From: Chrysoperla carnea
Taxonomy: Eukaryota > Arthropoda > Insecta > Neuroptera > Chrysopidae
NCBI RefSeq assembly: GCF_905475395.1
Contig: NC_058338.1
Coordinates: 6,028,935-6,092,934, forward strand
Length of the DNA stretch: 64,000 nt
Reading direction: 5' to 3'
Shown here: positions 27,001-38,531 of the stretch, one piece after another
How the letters are laid out: each line of letters begins with the position of its first letter
Numbering within the stretch: position 1 is the stretch's first letter
The notes under the pieces: generated by a model
Seen by the model: only the letters and a program-made list of their open reading frames with translations
Database searches by the model: none
Told to the model about the DNA's origin: nothing
Program-made: the position numbers and the translations under genes

Positions 27001-30000
27001 ACGTTTACAAGAACCAGGATTTAATATACATTCTTTGCCACCGACATATTTACCACAAAAGTTATTATCACTTTTTGAACAAAGTAACGTAAGTAAAAAA
27101 AAATATGTGTAATACCATCCCCTCTTTTACTGTCTTCAATTTAGACTCCATTTAACGCAATATTTTCACGACAAAAAGAGGCTGTCTCAAGTACGTCGCA
27201 ACCTCTCATGGCAAGAGCTGTCTCCTCCTCCTCAGCACTGTGACAGCTCCTGCAGTAGTCGTGATACACTTTCAGATCCAGGAGTTAAGCATGCCTGCCG
27301 CCCAGCCAGTGTCTTGTAATAGCTGCAACCACTTTGCTAATAGAGGCCCTTCTAAGTGATATGTATAAGATTTTTGAAACAATTACGATTGTACTCAGAC
27401 CATATCTGTCTTGTAGTATCACAAGTACGTTCCTCTCTCCATCTAAGATTGACCTTTTTTAAGATATCCTTTTTGAGGAGCAACTTGCAGTTTGCAAATC
27501 TTTTTTTGAATAGTACTACTCATTCAAAATGATTTTCGATTCATTTGAATAAGAAATCATTTGCACCCAAGTGATCAGGTCTTAAAGCAGCGGATATGTC
27601 TTTTGATTTTATTTGTTGATGGAAATTTTTTCCAGGAATTATGGTTTGAGTATGTGAATTATGAACATGTAAAAAATTCTACAAATTTATGCTCAGAAGA
27701 ATGGATAACGAATTGTTATCGTAATCAAATAACACGTATTGTATCACCGATCAAGAAATGTTATAATCAAGAAGATCATTTAAAACATTTATTAAATCGT
27801 TTAAATTCGTACGATAATCCACAACCACCTCCAGAATTATCACCTATATCGACGATAATTCCTCCATTTGCACCAAATATATTCGTCGATAAAATGAAAT
27901 TAATGTCACTTTTAAAACCTCGAGTGAATACTGTCATCAAATTTACGCAGTAAGTAGTGTTAGCAGCGTGTTCGTAGTGTAAATAATTATAAATTAAAAA
28001 TTATTTAATAGGAATCATTCAATGCTATTTTCACAACATACCGCGTTAGATTGTGGCTATGGAGAATTATTACCGCAATTATATAAATCCGAATTACGAA
28101 CAATTCGAATGAAACAACGTTGTGCTAATAATGGTTGCTCTGAAGTAGTTAATATAACTTTTATGGTAAGATATTTATTGATATTTGTTATTTTATTTTT
28201 AACAAAGTATACCGAACAGATATCCAAGTAAACAGCATCCTCCACACTCGCGCGAGGTAGCATGAAGTCGGCCAAGGTTTGAGAATATGGATATGATACT
28301 TGTGTGGTCTCGTCTGTACTAGCCCGAATCGAAGACAACAAGTATTTGGTATTTTTTCATATGTGAGGTCCCTTGAATCCATTGGATTACACCCCCACGG
28401 TCAGATAGTACCAAGCACCGCCCACCAACACTCCCTTCCGATGGAGCAGGTCACTGGGATACTCCCAGTTAGCGCGCCAAAACTTCCAGTGTGTCTTCCA
28501 TCTTGGCTACCAAATTCCCTAGCAGGTCACGACCGTTACCTTGATGGGACTCGCGCCTTATCTAACAGCACTTGCAGTTCTGTGTTACTGCCAACTTATG
28601 TGTTAGAGCGTTGTAAAGACCTTTTAGCGACACCCTGTATATTAAAATTATTAACATTTATTTCAGAATACAGAAAGTAAACTTAATGAAAGTATTTTAC
28701 ATCAAATTCGTTCGAATCGTTCAGAGTACGAAGTAATTTTAAAACGATGTTTAAGCAATTTTCCACCAGATTTTTGCAATGCTTGCCTTTACATTCTTCA
28801 AGCTAATAAGTAAGTTTTGTCTTTCTTATTGTTTTCTATTTAAAAACTAGAATTTCAATTTATTTTGTAGATTCTTTGTTTAACTTTACAATCAATCAAT
28901 AATCGATATATTTTTTTTCAGTCTTTTAGTATCAGAATTTATTAAAGCATCATCAAATAACGATAATGAAAAAATCGAAAATATTCAAAGGGTTGCAGCT
29001 GATAGTTTTTATTATATAATTTCAGTATTTTCGGATGAAATTAAATTTTATTCACCAGCTCGATTTTTATTTTCGTCAATTACAACACGACTAGGAGAGG
29101 TAAGCACCCAAGTGGTCAGGTCTTAAATCTGATCATCGGCTGTCACAGACCCTGAAATTTATATTTAATAATTAATAAAATATAATAATTTTCTGTTATA
29201 GACGTTCATAACTGGTTGGGACACGGAAACCACACGTTTACTAAATATTGCAATACAATTTCCAAAGTTAATTGATACACTGGTTTCATTATTCGAACCT
29301 CCAGTCGATGGAGTGGGCTTTCTAAATGGCTATAAATTTCTAGTGGATCATATTACTAATTTACCACCAGAGACAACGTTTTTGTTTTTATCCAAGGTAA
29401 ATAAAGAATACGCGAGTTGAAGTTGTAATCACGAAACGATTTTTCGAGAATAACGCTTATTTAATTTTTTTTTTTGTAGTTTGATATAAAAAAATGGTTG
29501 GGTGTAAAAAAACCAAGGCTATGTGAACGCTCAGAAATATTATCAACTCTAATGCAAGCATTAATGGCGTTAGGTTTAAAACCTGAAGAACAATTTAATC
29601 TTCTGCATGAGGTAGGCAATATCCTGTATTATTTCTTTCCCACAAAACTATTACTCTTTTTTAAAATATTCGACTTGGGTGCTTAGCTTTCAGCTAAACT
29701 TTTAACAGTGTTAAGTACTGCTCTGTTGATGTAACTTGGCACCGTAAGCACTGAGAAAGTGATATTTAGCTCCCAAAAGCTATGCACACCTTCTGAAAGT
29801 GCACAAACTCGGATTACACGCATTTAGGACCAAATGAAGGTGTTAAAATGATTTCCTCTTGCTGGAAATTAAATTTTCTTTTCTAAATATCTACCAGATA
29901 CTTAATCGTATATTCCAAGATATTCATAACTTTTAATAATTTCAGCTACTTAGAAGTCATTTAATATCAGTATTTTGTCATGAATGGCCTGAACATTATG

Positions 30001-33000
30001 GTGAAGTTCTTCAAGCAGTTTTACGTGCAAGTAGTACATCAGAACCAGATGGAGGTTGTATAAGTGTACTAGTATGGAAAGATTTATTAAATACTTTAGG
30101 GTATAAACAACTTCCGTCACAAAGTTATGTTGAAGAATTACGTCATTATGCGACTACACAAACATTACTCAAATATAATGAGGTAAGTGATGATCTGAAA
30201 TTTGTAGAAAGAAGTCAAAATCAGTTATAGGGGAGACCGTATGCATATCGTATCTCTGGCGATTCGAATGATTATAATGCAGAGAGAAATATTACTTGGA
30301 GCTTATTTGATAAATCGTTTACTAAATATCATGCTTTTCCAAATTTTCACCCAATCGTTTGCTGTTACAGCCTTCCTTTTGACAAGAACAACCCGGGCTT
30401 TCTTCTTTCTTTGTAAAAGGAAGGTATTAGTGAAATCCGAACTTGTTATCGTGTAATTTGCCCTGTTATTAAATGCACTTTGTTTATAGGGTTCAAAATA
30501 AAATGAATACAATTCTGTTATAAAAAGTAATGTCGTTATAACTGGTTTTGACTGTAAAAATAAAGCCTTCGATCTTTCATTCATTTTTGTCGAGAATTGG
30601 AAAGTAAAATCTGAAAAGCGGGAAAAAAATTATGTTCGAAGACTCATAATTGAATTTTCTTGTAGTTACTAGAAAGTGCTGTTTTATTGGGTCATCATTT
30701 TACTCAAGAACGATTAACATATGGTCTTTATGGTTTATACCCACGTTTTCGACCGTACGTAGAGCAAATTACAACTTTATTAGCAATGTTTGGTCATGGA
30801 TTAGTTGTTAGCGTAATGCATAAGTACCCGGGTCTTTTAGCTGATGAATGTAAGTAGCTGTTTATCATCCTGTTTATTATTATTGAAATAAATACCACGA
30901 TACTCGCAATAAAATTGTATATTAAGAAATTCTATTTAAAGAATAGAATTAAAAAACATACAACAGACTTACATTTTGCTAAATATCAATATTTCGATTG
31001 GAAGACAACCATTGTCAGTAGCTAAATTTATTTATATAACACATTACAAACTCGAAGTCAACAAAAATTCATCCTTATATCTTATCTATTATTTTTCTCC
31101 CCCCAGTAAAATTTCAAAATTGGAAATCGATCAAGTAATAGAGTACATTTAAGCGATAAATTTAGGACTAACTTCCAATCCTCATGGAATCTGAGGTGAT
31201 TTACGTGAAGTGTTTTCGTGGTATTCCCTATCTACCATTAAAATTTCGTTTAAGATTTAATCCTAGCTTCTTTTCTACAATGATAGTACTTGAAATGATA
31301 TGGCCTGGATTAACGGACATGTTTTCACCATGGCTAATGCCATATTGGACAAGAAGTTTGAAGGATACATCAGCTGTATGGATTCAACAATTAACCGATG
31401 GACGGGCTGCAGTTCTGCCATGGATATATGCTGATATTAATTATGCACAAAAAGTCATTAGTGCTTTTGTAAATATTATTCGATTTATTATTGAAATGTT
31501 ACCAGGTAATTATAATTTTTAACCAACTTCAAAAAAAGAAGAACTTTTCAAATTTTAATATTTAATTTCTTGTCTTTACAGCATCCAATAGTATTTTTAA
31601 TCGAGTGTGGCAATATTATATTAGTAATTTTGCACATTCAGCCGTAAAAGATCATGTTTTATCGCCGATTCATTCCTCATTATTGACGTTACCATGGGAA
31701 AGATTTTGGCCATCTTTACAAGATCTAGAAATAATGTTGAAGGTAAGATAACAATGTTACATGATTAAATAATTAGAAGAAATTTAGTATCAAGATTCAT
31801 TTGATTTATTCGAAAGATATTCCAAATAAAATGAACCCTCATTAAAATGAGTTTTTTGCGTTCTTTTAGGTTGTTGATCAATATTTACCAACGTGTCACA
31901 TATTTATTGGTTGTATAGCAATGCGTATACCTTGGGTCCAGTGGCTGAATGCTATCGAGAATAACGATACACCGACAGCGATCACTATTCGGACACAACA
32001 ATGTCTTCTACCATTATTAGTTAAATTATCTCATGAACCAGCTGTTCAGCAACAGGTAATTACTTTTTAATAAAGTAAGAAAGTTATGATGAATGATTAA
32101 AAACTTAAAAATTGTTTAAATTGTTTTAGAGTTTGAAACATTTACAAACTTTGCTTTCTCAAGCATTCCGTTTTAATTGGTATCACGTAGATGTTGCTAC
32201 TTATGAAACGCTTATTAATTGGTATGTGATGAGTGTTGATCCAAAAGTAGTTTTACGTTTGAATGATAAATCACATAAATTAGACTATTTAATTTTAGAG
32301 TAAGTATTATTTTTTTGAGAGAAGTTCATGATAGTTTACTCTTTGTTTCAAATAGTTGATCAGCCAGTCTTGTAATGTTTTTACTACTTTGTCTTTTTTT
32401 ATTGTACTAAATAACGGAAATATGTGGGTGTCTTCATCTTAAATGCGACACTATATGTGTATATTTCGTTATTGTAAAGTCGCTTTGCGATGCCTTGAGT
32501 CCAGGGCGCCATCTTTATCAAATTCAACAACTTCTGATTCATTGGTATTTAATCCTGTAGGTACATATTTAAGATTCAAAACTCGATTCTCACGAATCGA
32601 ATCAAGTTCTGCTAAAATAAAATTAATAAATGTTAGCAAAGAGAAAGTTATTGTGATTAACTTCCAATTATTTTTTAATAGTTAACAAATATTTACATAA
32701 AATGTTCTCAGTGTTTTACTAGCTTCTGCTGAACATATACCAAGTGGTATTGGTGGAAAATTAGGTGTACATGCTCAAGCTAAACGTAAAATATTTATTC
32801 GAAGTTTTACGCGTTTGTTAATTGCTACAGCGAATCGTTACAAAAATTTAGTAAATAGTGAGAATATTAAGTTCCGTACCACTGTCGTTGAAGTTTTAGA
32901 AGATATGGAAAATATTTTAAAAACTAATGGTATGTATTAAGATAACTATACACTGTAGCCGTAGTTGTTCTAGCTAAAGCTTTAGCTTTAATGATGAATC

Positions 33001-35242
33001 GATTACGAAATCGTATGCTTACATTTAATTATCACTTTTTAAAGTTTCTATCATACTTTTTTTTTCAGCTGTAAATGAAACTAATAAGTTTACAGAAGTT
33101 ACAGAACTTCTAGAAGAATTTTTAATTATTTCCGATGATAAAAATTTGTCGTTACTTTTTAATGAAACATTGACTGAATGGCTTTCTAGTCGTACTGAAT
33201 ATAATCTAGTTTTACATGGAGTTTTATCTGTGCTTGGAACTGTACCACAATGTTTAACTGCAACTGGTGCCATACTGGATGCTGCCTTATTAGGTTATTT
33301 TAATTTATCTGAACCCAAATGGGAAATGGTTGTAAAATTGTTAAAAGGTATATAGCAACTATTTAATTTAATCTGTCGAGAATTTACGTTTTTTACTAAG
33401 TGCCGCCATTCAACTAGCGACCTGGAAGACAGGCTTAGGCCTGGCAGTGTATCACGACTACTGCAAGAGCTGTCACAGTGGTTACGAGGAGGAGACAATG
33501 TCTCATCTTCTCTGTCACTGCCCAGCCCTTGTCATGAGGAGATGGACTTACTTGAGCCAGCCTCTCTTTGAAGACCTCTCCGACCTAAAGTTAGTCGACG
33601 TCAAAGCCCTCCTGCTGTTCTTAAACAGCTCCAAATGGTTAATGGAGTAGTGGCCGGGGATGGGCCAACCCATTAACGGTATCACAACGGACCCTAATGG
33701 TCTAAGTGTGTCCCACCCCAGGACAGCCACTCTAACCTAACCTGCCTGATCTACCAATTAATAAGTTAATTGACTACGACGTATACACATGCTGTATATA
33801 ATTTTCAATTTTTAGGACGTAATTTATGGACGTCAAGAAAATTACTGGAAGTAATGGCTCAAAATGGTAATATTTTAGCATTTCATTCAATAATGTTAAT
33901 TCGTAAAGATGATCAGACAATTTCGTTACCAGAATTAATTGAATGGATTACACAAATTAAACCAGAGTAAGATTAAATGAAGATTTAGTTGATATATTTT
34001 TAATATGAAACGTTTTTGTTTTCTTTTTGCAGTAAAAATATTGAAAGTCGATTACCATTAATATGGAACGATGTTCTAGAGCTAATAATTACCGATTATC
34101 ATAAAACGAGTGAGACAAACGATGAAAAATGTATTGCTAATATTTTAACGAATCTAAAAAAGTTTACAAGTTATTTAAATAAAATAGCGGATGAAAAAAG
34201 TGGTTGGGGTAATTCATTGTTGGGTGCGATGCGTATCAGAAATAATAGTGTAGAAATTACGAATCGGTAATTAAAGTTTATTAAAATTTGAAATAAAACT
34301 TCTACAGCTAAAACAAATACACGAGTTGAACAATTTTATTTTAACTAGGCCCATGCGCAGGAATCGTCAAAGGGGGGTTCAAATTTTTGTTCATCATGTT
34401 AAGTCACAAAGCCAATAAAAAGGAGGAACTCTTTTTTCGAGTGAGAAACCATTTTATTAGATCAAAATGTGATATTCAGTCACATAAGTTAATTCTGCGA
34501 GCTACAGAAAATAACTTTTCCGGAACTCTGCGAGTTATATAACCTGTAGCTCGAAAACTATCCGTTAAATTTGTGGCCGTAAGAGCTTTTGATCAGAGAA
34601 TGATCTGAACAACATTTTAGATCCGGTTTGACCCTCTCCACTCCGTGCGCACAGGCCTGATCTTAACTATTCAAATGTATGAGATAGAAATTAAACTTTT
34701 TGTTACTTGTCTAGGTGTCGATTTTTTTGTAAAGCGTTAGCGTTATTTTTAAATGCACAAATAATTGAAAATCATTCAGGTAATGAGATAATTCGTTGTT
34801 GTGGTGAATCAATTCAATCAGAAAATTTGAATACGACTGACGTTAAAAGTTTACATCAATTTTCTCATGGAGAATTAAAAGTTTGTGCTGATATAACTAT
34901 TAAACAGGTAATTTAAAATTTTTTAAACTGTTCTTAAGACCTCACTTTTATTAAGTTCGAAATAAAGAAAATACGACACAAGATTATGCCCTTAATGTTT
35001 AAAATAGTTAGTCGTTATAGACTAATTAATAAATTGTAGGTATGTTGTTTTATCCAATTTTATATTTAGATTCAGTAATGTCAGGATCTTAGCGTTTCAT
35101 AGTTATATGTGAGGTTGTTATAACCGATTTTGACTAATTTAGTTTTTTATTTTAGATTCAAGATTTAAAAAATTCGCTTCACAATTCAAAGGATATTACA
35201 ACGTTTTTATGCCAGCAACTTTATAATGAACGGTTTCTTTAA
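18068..35242 (+). CDS. Epg5: ectopic P-granules protein 5 homologue (EPG5), complete, about 36 coding exons
   Basis: EPG5 is a large Rab7 effector that tethers autophagosomes to late endosomes and lysosomes; human loss causes Vici syndrome. Coding exons: 18068-18091, 19280-19700, 19899-20362, 20595-20774, 20919-21193, 21398-21746, 21890-22083, 22148-22565, 23286-23426, 24393-24562, 24622-24881, 24996-25200, 25446-25589, 25656-25833, 26021-26275, 26353-26510, 26583-26744, 26965-27088, 27636-27949, 28012-28165, 28667-28809, 28922-29099, 29202-29396, 29480-29611, 29946-30182, 30666-30849, 31287-31505, 31582-31742, 31870-32055, 32130-32299, 32712-32929, 33069-33347, 33816-33966, 34033-34266, 34715-34907, 35156-35242. 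Phases agree throughout, giving 2518 residues against about 2580 in human. Family-like stretches include [27 protein letters not shown]-type and WIQQLTD motifs, and a C-terminal [10 protein letters not shown][12 protein letters not shown]. The N-terminus is lysine-rich, then acidic and repetitive. A WIVV motif before DSDGEDEE fits an LC3-binding site. The least certain points are the 8-residue first exon and the start of exon 27. Confidence 0.95.
21594..21623 (+). other. candidate LC3-interacting region (LIR) in EPG5
   Basis: Exon 6 encodes [16 protein letters not shown], with the tryptophan at residue 521. W-x-x-V followed by an acidic run is a classic LIR. From memory, human EPG5 has two tandem LIR cores at the aligned place; here the position of the second core reads NTCPI, with no tryptophan, just before RESDLIALL. 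Confidence 0.6.
22735..23110 (+). mobile_element. R1/I-like LINE C-terminal fragment in EPG5 intron 8
   Basis: The plus strand encodes a decayed retrotransposon C-terminus: [21 protein letters not shown], then [11 protein letters not shown], with a stop, then [13 protein letters not shown] and [10 protein letters not shown] with a true stop. The C-x2-C, H and C-x-C spacing is the zinc-knuckle-like module after the RNase H domain in several LINE clades. The 3' end runs into CTAACCTACCCTAACCTAACC. A second copy of the same segment is at 33395-33750. Confidence 0.85.
23445..23765 (+). repeat. TACAGGGTGTCC start and ACGG-run repeat, copy 2, in EPG5 intron 9
   Basis: From 23503 this matches the reverse complement of 1823-2035, including a (TGTC)n-rich run and acacgataactcaaaaac. 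It begins after a TACAGGGTGTCC edge like those of other repeats here. It is inserted in the plus orientation upstream of an antisense LINE fragment in the same intron. Confidence 0.75.
23770..24345 (-). mobile_element. LINE RNase H-domain fragment in EPG5 intron 9
   Basis: Read on the minus strand, this encodes [15 protein letters not shown], then IFSDDQATL, a stop, more text with stops, and [17 protein letters not shown] followed by SLAREGSS. The order E, D(S/D)QA and VPG-(H/Y)-SG-x-x-GNE is that of LINE-encoded RNase H, with a tyrosine where the active-site region normally has histidine. Several stops show it is dead. It probably belongs to the same family as the fragments at 22735, 27170, 33395 and 57570. 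Confidence 0.75.
26788..26860 (+). repeat. tRNA-like segment with hairpin in EPG5 intron 17
   Basis: An A-box-like TGACGGAGTTGGTTACG is followed by a perfect T-arm (CCGGGTTCGAGTCCCGG). A 10-bp inverted repeat, CCTAAACCGG at 26810-26819 and its complement at 26846-26855, encloses the T-arm and replaces the expected anticodon arm. This is a tRNA-derived pseudogene or SINE head, not a functional tRNA. Confidence 0.5.
27165..27485 (-). mobile_element. antisense LINE fragment in EPG5 intron 18
   Basis: On the minus strand, [20 protein letters not shown] is followed by a degenerate join and then a segment matching the zinc-knuckle region at 22800 (ctcctgcagtagtcgtgatacac in plus-strand view). The first part aligns with 57940-58030. 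It is the same LINE family, inverted relative to EPG5 and riddled with stops. Confidence 0.75.
28200..28655 (+). mobile_element. GC-rich insert of probable transposon origin in EPG5 intron 20
   Basis: A 450-bp block of clearly higher GC than its surroundings sits between the exon 20 donor and the exon 21 acceptor. It ends with gcgacaccctgtatatt, an edge text shared with other repeats here (CACCCTGTATA). A 126-codon open frame runs through it, but I recognise no domain and it reads through the real splice acceptor. Family unknown. Confidence 0.5.
33395..33750 (+). mobile_element. R1/I-like LINE C-terminal fragment in EPG5 intron 32
   Basis: An open segment encodes [57 protein letters not shown] and [10 protein letters not shown] with its natural stop. 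It aligns with 22735-23110 along its length, including the 3' UTR (gtggccggg, tgtcccaccccaggacagcc) and a CTCTAACCTAACCTGCC end. It is 5'-truncated. This copy keeps an intact C-terminal frame, so it is the younger of the two. Confidence 0.85.
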
Positions 35243-35300
35243 TATAATTTGTGTTATTGTTATTGTAAAAATAATTTTTATATTTTTAAATATTTAAAAA

Positions 35301-35306
35301 AATAAA
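35301..35306 (+). terminator. EPG5 poly(A) signal AATAAA
   Basis: AATAAA lies 59 nt past the EPG5 stop codon, in an AT-rich short 3' UTR. Confidence 0.7.
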
Positions 35307-35583
35307 CTATTTTTTATTTAAAAAAATTTGAGTTATTATTTGACAAGCACGAGTTGGAATATGTATATTACATTACTAGTAGTAAAATATGTCAAAGGTG
35401 GAGTAGTGGCTAGCTTGGTCGCCTCCAGCTACAGAGGACCTCGGTTCGTATCTAGCAGTGCTACGATTAATTTTTAATTAACTAAATTATTATGCCAAGA
35501 TAAAATCATTTTTTTAGATAATTCTTATGAGAACGAAAAGCGACAGATAAGTAAGAGAGCGAGGTATATTTTATGTTATTTTA

Positions 35584-35655
35584 ATTCCCACCCTCAGCCA
35601 GAATAGTGATTTATGACATTTCCCACCCTCTGCCAGAATAGTGATTTATGACATA
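35584..35655. repeat. tandem duplication of a 34-bp unit
   Basis: Two adjacent copies read tcccaccctcagccagaata then gtgatttatgaca, and ttcccaccctctgccagaa then tagtgatttatgaca. They differ at one or two positions. Confidence 0.8.
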
Positions 35656-36379
35656 AGTAGGTAAGTGAGACTAACATGTTCTGTTACAAAATCTTATAAA
35701 ATTCCATTTCACAAAAAAGCTCCGCGATCTTAGCACCTCATGTGCGGAATTTCGATTGACCAATTATACCATCTGAAAGGTCAGAAATTGGTCATAAAAG
35801 GTCAGTTGGTCTCATTAATTGGTCAGCATCAGAAAATTTTTTATTAAAGATTGAAAAAACTCCACCTATGCGCGATCGGGAAGCATTCGCTGATAATTGG
35901 TCAGCTAACTAATATAAATAATTGGTCAGTTTAATTTTATATTCAAAAAATAATATAATTTCGAAAAAATTTTCAATTTTTTCAACATTTGTACTAGGAG
36001 AACATAAGTGGGAATTAGTAGTTCCTGATAAGGAGAAAAGTGAGTAAGTGTTTTCACCCCGAAAGTCTAAAATTTTATTTTGGCAGAAAGTTATTGGTCT
36101 GCCCACTAGAGGTCACACTCACCAAACACAGGTGTGCAGACCACTAACTTTCTGACTTACGAGGTGACAACAATTACCTTGCTATCAGGTACTACTTATT
36201 CCGTCCGTCCTTGATGTTCTCCTAGTAGAAATGTGAAAAAAATTGAAGTTTTTGAACGAAAAAAAACTAATTTTTTCATCATTTACTAGGCAAACATGCT
36301 GTGGTGGAAATTTGAAAAAAAAATGAAAATAAAAATCAGATTTTGCTTAAAAGATTTAATGAACTTTTTTTTATTATAT

Positions 36380-36452
36380 GTCCCTCACCTAGTTTCGAAC
36401 CAAGGGACTATTTATTCGAAGTCAGATACGCTAACCATTATACCATTAGGGC
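36380..36452 (-). pseudogene. tRNA-like pseudogene, Arg(TCG)-like
   Basis: The minus strand gives a 73-nt tRNA-sized segment starting GCCCTAATGGTATAATGG, with an anticodon-loop-like CTTCGAA and a T-arm CTTGG-TTCGAAA-CTAGG. The A-box and B-box are recognisable. The 5' CCCT and 3' AGGG of the acceptor can pair. The anticodon stem is broken (TCTGA against TAAAT) and the D-stem is poor, so it is a degenerate tRNA or SINE head. Confidence 0.5.
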
Positions 36453-37277
36453 TGTGTTATTCGTATTAATAAATAATTATATTCATATTTTCGACTTTCT
36501 TAAATTATAACAAAAAGTAAAACTCATTTTCGGAAAATTTTGAGTAGTATTATTACAAAAAAAAAATGGCAAACGAAGTTTGAAATACTTACCTATCGTG
36601 AAGTTCGAAATACTTACCTATTTTTAACTGAAATAATATTGTATAGCTAATATTGTATATATATATGTATAATTAACTTCATACTTAGCTTTACTAAATA
36701 ATTAATTAATTGATAATATTCTTCTGAAAGAAAAAATAGGATAGGAAATTTAAAAATTAAAACAAAATTTAAAATATTTAACAATTATTATTTATTTATA
36801 ACAAAAAAAAAAAAAAAAAATGTTTTAAATTTTCATGAAAAATCATATTGTACATTTTCATAAAACAAATTGACAGAGATTCTTCTTTTACTTATTAAAG
36901 TTTTTTTCAAAATAATTAAAATTCCATCACTTTTATATAATAATAATAATAAAGAGTGTCCCAAGATTAACGTCTGATTCGAACTTAAAATAAAATTTCT
37001 ATAATCGTTCTATAATACTTTATATTCAATGAATGTGATAAAATATCTCGGATTTATTTTTTCTGTTGTTTTTGCAACTCTCTTAGTAGAATTAGACAAG
37101 GTATGCTCGATGGAGGACGAGTTTTGGTTCTCTAGTTCTACCATGGCAACTCTGTATTATTTTTTAAATATTTCTATAGAAATAATTTATAACTAGCGCT
37201 GTAATACTGATTTATTTAGGCAAAGTCTATGTTTAGGTTGGTTTAGGCCACGTTAGTCCTATTGGGGTACATAAAAA

Positions 37278-38500
37278 ATGATAAATAAAATAATACATTT
37301 ATGCCTTTTAAGTTTGATAATTAATAATTATCAATTGACAATTTCAAAACACTTTAATAAAAGTGAAGAGTTTTTGATTGACGATGATGACAACGAAGAT
37401 TTCATAACACAATTTCAATTTCTTCATGGAGCTTCCGAGGAGGTGCATGAGGTTGGAGAATCGGGAGACGAAGAGGGTGACCTCCAACAGGGGCAAGATG
37501 CATTACCCGGAGAAGGGGCAACTGTAGCAATCGAAAAAAAAGAGAAAAAAAATTATTTCTTAACAATTACATTACCTACGTTTATTGGTAGGTGTTAATT
37601 ATTCCGATTAATTAATGTATTACAGGATTTATGTAGTATCTAGCAAACAAAAATTTATCTAATCAGAATATAAATCACCTTAAAAATAAGTTTAAAATAG
37701 ATAGCGGTAGACCCATTGGACACTGCACCAAGCTTCGATCACCTATTAAAATAATGACTTTTGAAAAAACTTTGAGGCGGATTTATGACCCGTATTTATC
37801 TCAATTTTAATATCCTCCTGATTGTGGATCAAACATTGAACCTTGGTGCAAAACGATTGATTGATATCTATGACTGGTAATAAAATCTTGATACAACCAT
37901 ATCTCGTACGGATTTTTCCATACATCTTCCGGTATATATGATATTCTGTACAAAGAGAACGAAAATTTTTGTCCTATTGCCCCTTTTAATTATATCATTA
38001 ATGTTTTTTAGCCGTGTTTGGTACAACACTATTTTTAAATTTAATAATACGATTACCAGAGTGGATGCATAGGGATATTAAAAGAACTACTGTACAAAAT
38101 GAAACAAAACAGTAAAATTTGCGTTAAAATATTCTCGAAAATGAAGTAAGGCTAAGGCGTGTAGTAGTAAACTAGTTAATAGTAATGTGTTTTTTTTTAA
38201 ATTTAATTTGTTGTATACTAACGAGTAATAAAATTATTTTTAAAGTTACCATGCGTTTCTGCGAGGTTGGTTATCGATGAGATTTAAGTAGTACTTTATT
38301 AATTTTTATTTGTAAAATTAATTCTATCAATTTATTTTTCTTCAGTTGTTGCACTTCAGTTCATTGTTATGATTGTAACTTTACACAAGAAAAATTGTTG
38401 CTTTGGATTTTTTGAGAAACCATTAATTATAGAAGAAGAACTTGATCGATTTAAACGGCGAGAAGTTTCTTCATCCGAAGATTATGATATAATTTATTAA
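37278..38500 (+). CDS. small single-pass membrane protein, family member 2, with two alternative last exons
   Basis: I do not recognise this protein. The common exon is 37278-37587 (103 codons, ends in phase 1). It can join 38012-38115 (tail A, 137 residues in all) or 38346-38500 (tail B, 154 residues). Both acceptors keep frame and both exons end in their own stop and poly(A) signal. Residues 1-23 form a predicted signal peptide. The ectodomain is highly acidic (EEFLIDDDDNEDFITQFQFL, then a Glu/Gly-rich stretch) with one NKS sequon. KNYFLTITLPTFIG starts the membrane span, completed by AVFGTTLFLNLIIRL (tail A) or VVALQFIVMIVTL (tail B). Tail B has CCFGFFEKPLIIEEE, shared with gene 1 at 17225. 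The acidic motif is shared with gene 3 at 38966. Likely a type I cell-surface or secretory-pathway protein; function unknown. Confidence 0.72.
38012..38115 (+). other. alternative last exon A of small membrane gene 2
   Basis: After a good acceptor (aatgttttttag) it encodes AVFGTTLFLNLIIRLPEWMH and a basic tail ending QNETKQ. It completes the membrane span and gives a tail of roughly 20 residues. AATAAA follows at 38227. Confidence 0.65.
38227..38232 (+). terminator. poly(A) signal after exon A of gene 2
   Basis: AATAAA lies 112 nt after the exon A stop and upstream of exon B, so it could end the short isoform by itself. Confidence 0.55.
38346..38500 (+). other. alternative last exon B of small membrane gene 2
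   Basis: After acceptor atttttcttcag it encodes VVALQFIVMIVTLHKKN, then CCFGFFEKPLIIEEELDRF, and ends SSSEDYDIIY. This is the version homologous to the last exon of gene 1, sharing CCFG-(L/F)-F-x-x-P-x-I-x-E-E. The Tyr/Asp-rich end (EDYDIIY) could be a sorting or phosphorylation signal; that is inference. Confidence 0.7.
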
Positions 38501-38531
38501 TAATATTATAATTATCTTATTATTATAAATT

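Larger units (their letters stand above)
35307..37277. other. repeat-bearing spacer between EPG5 and small membrane gene 2
   Basis: No gene is supported here. Contents seen: a tRNA-like segment at 35396-35462 (A-box TAGTGGCTAGCTTGG, B-box GGTTCGTATC), a duplicated 34-bp unit at 35584-35655, a cluster of AATTGGTCA motifs at 35755-35935, a tRNA-like pseudogene at 36380-36452 and a duplicated 27-bp unit near 36580-36630. The promoter of gene 2 should lie in the last few hundred bases, where I see no distinctive element. Confidence 0.6.
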
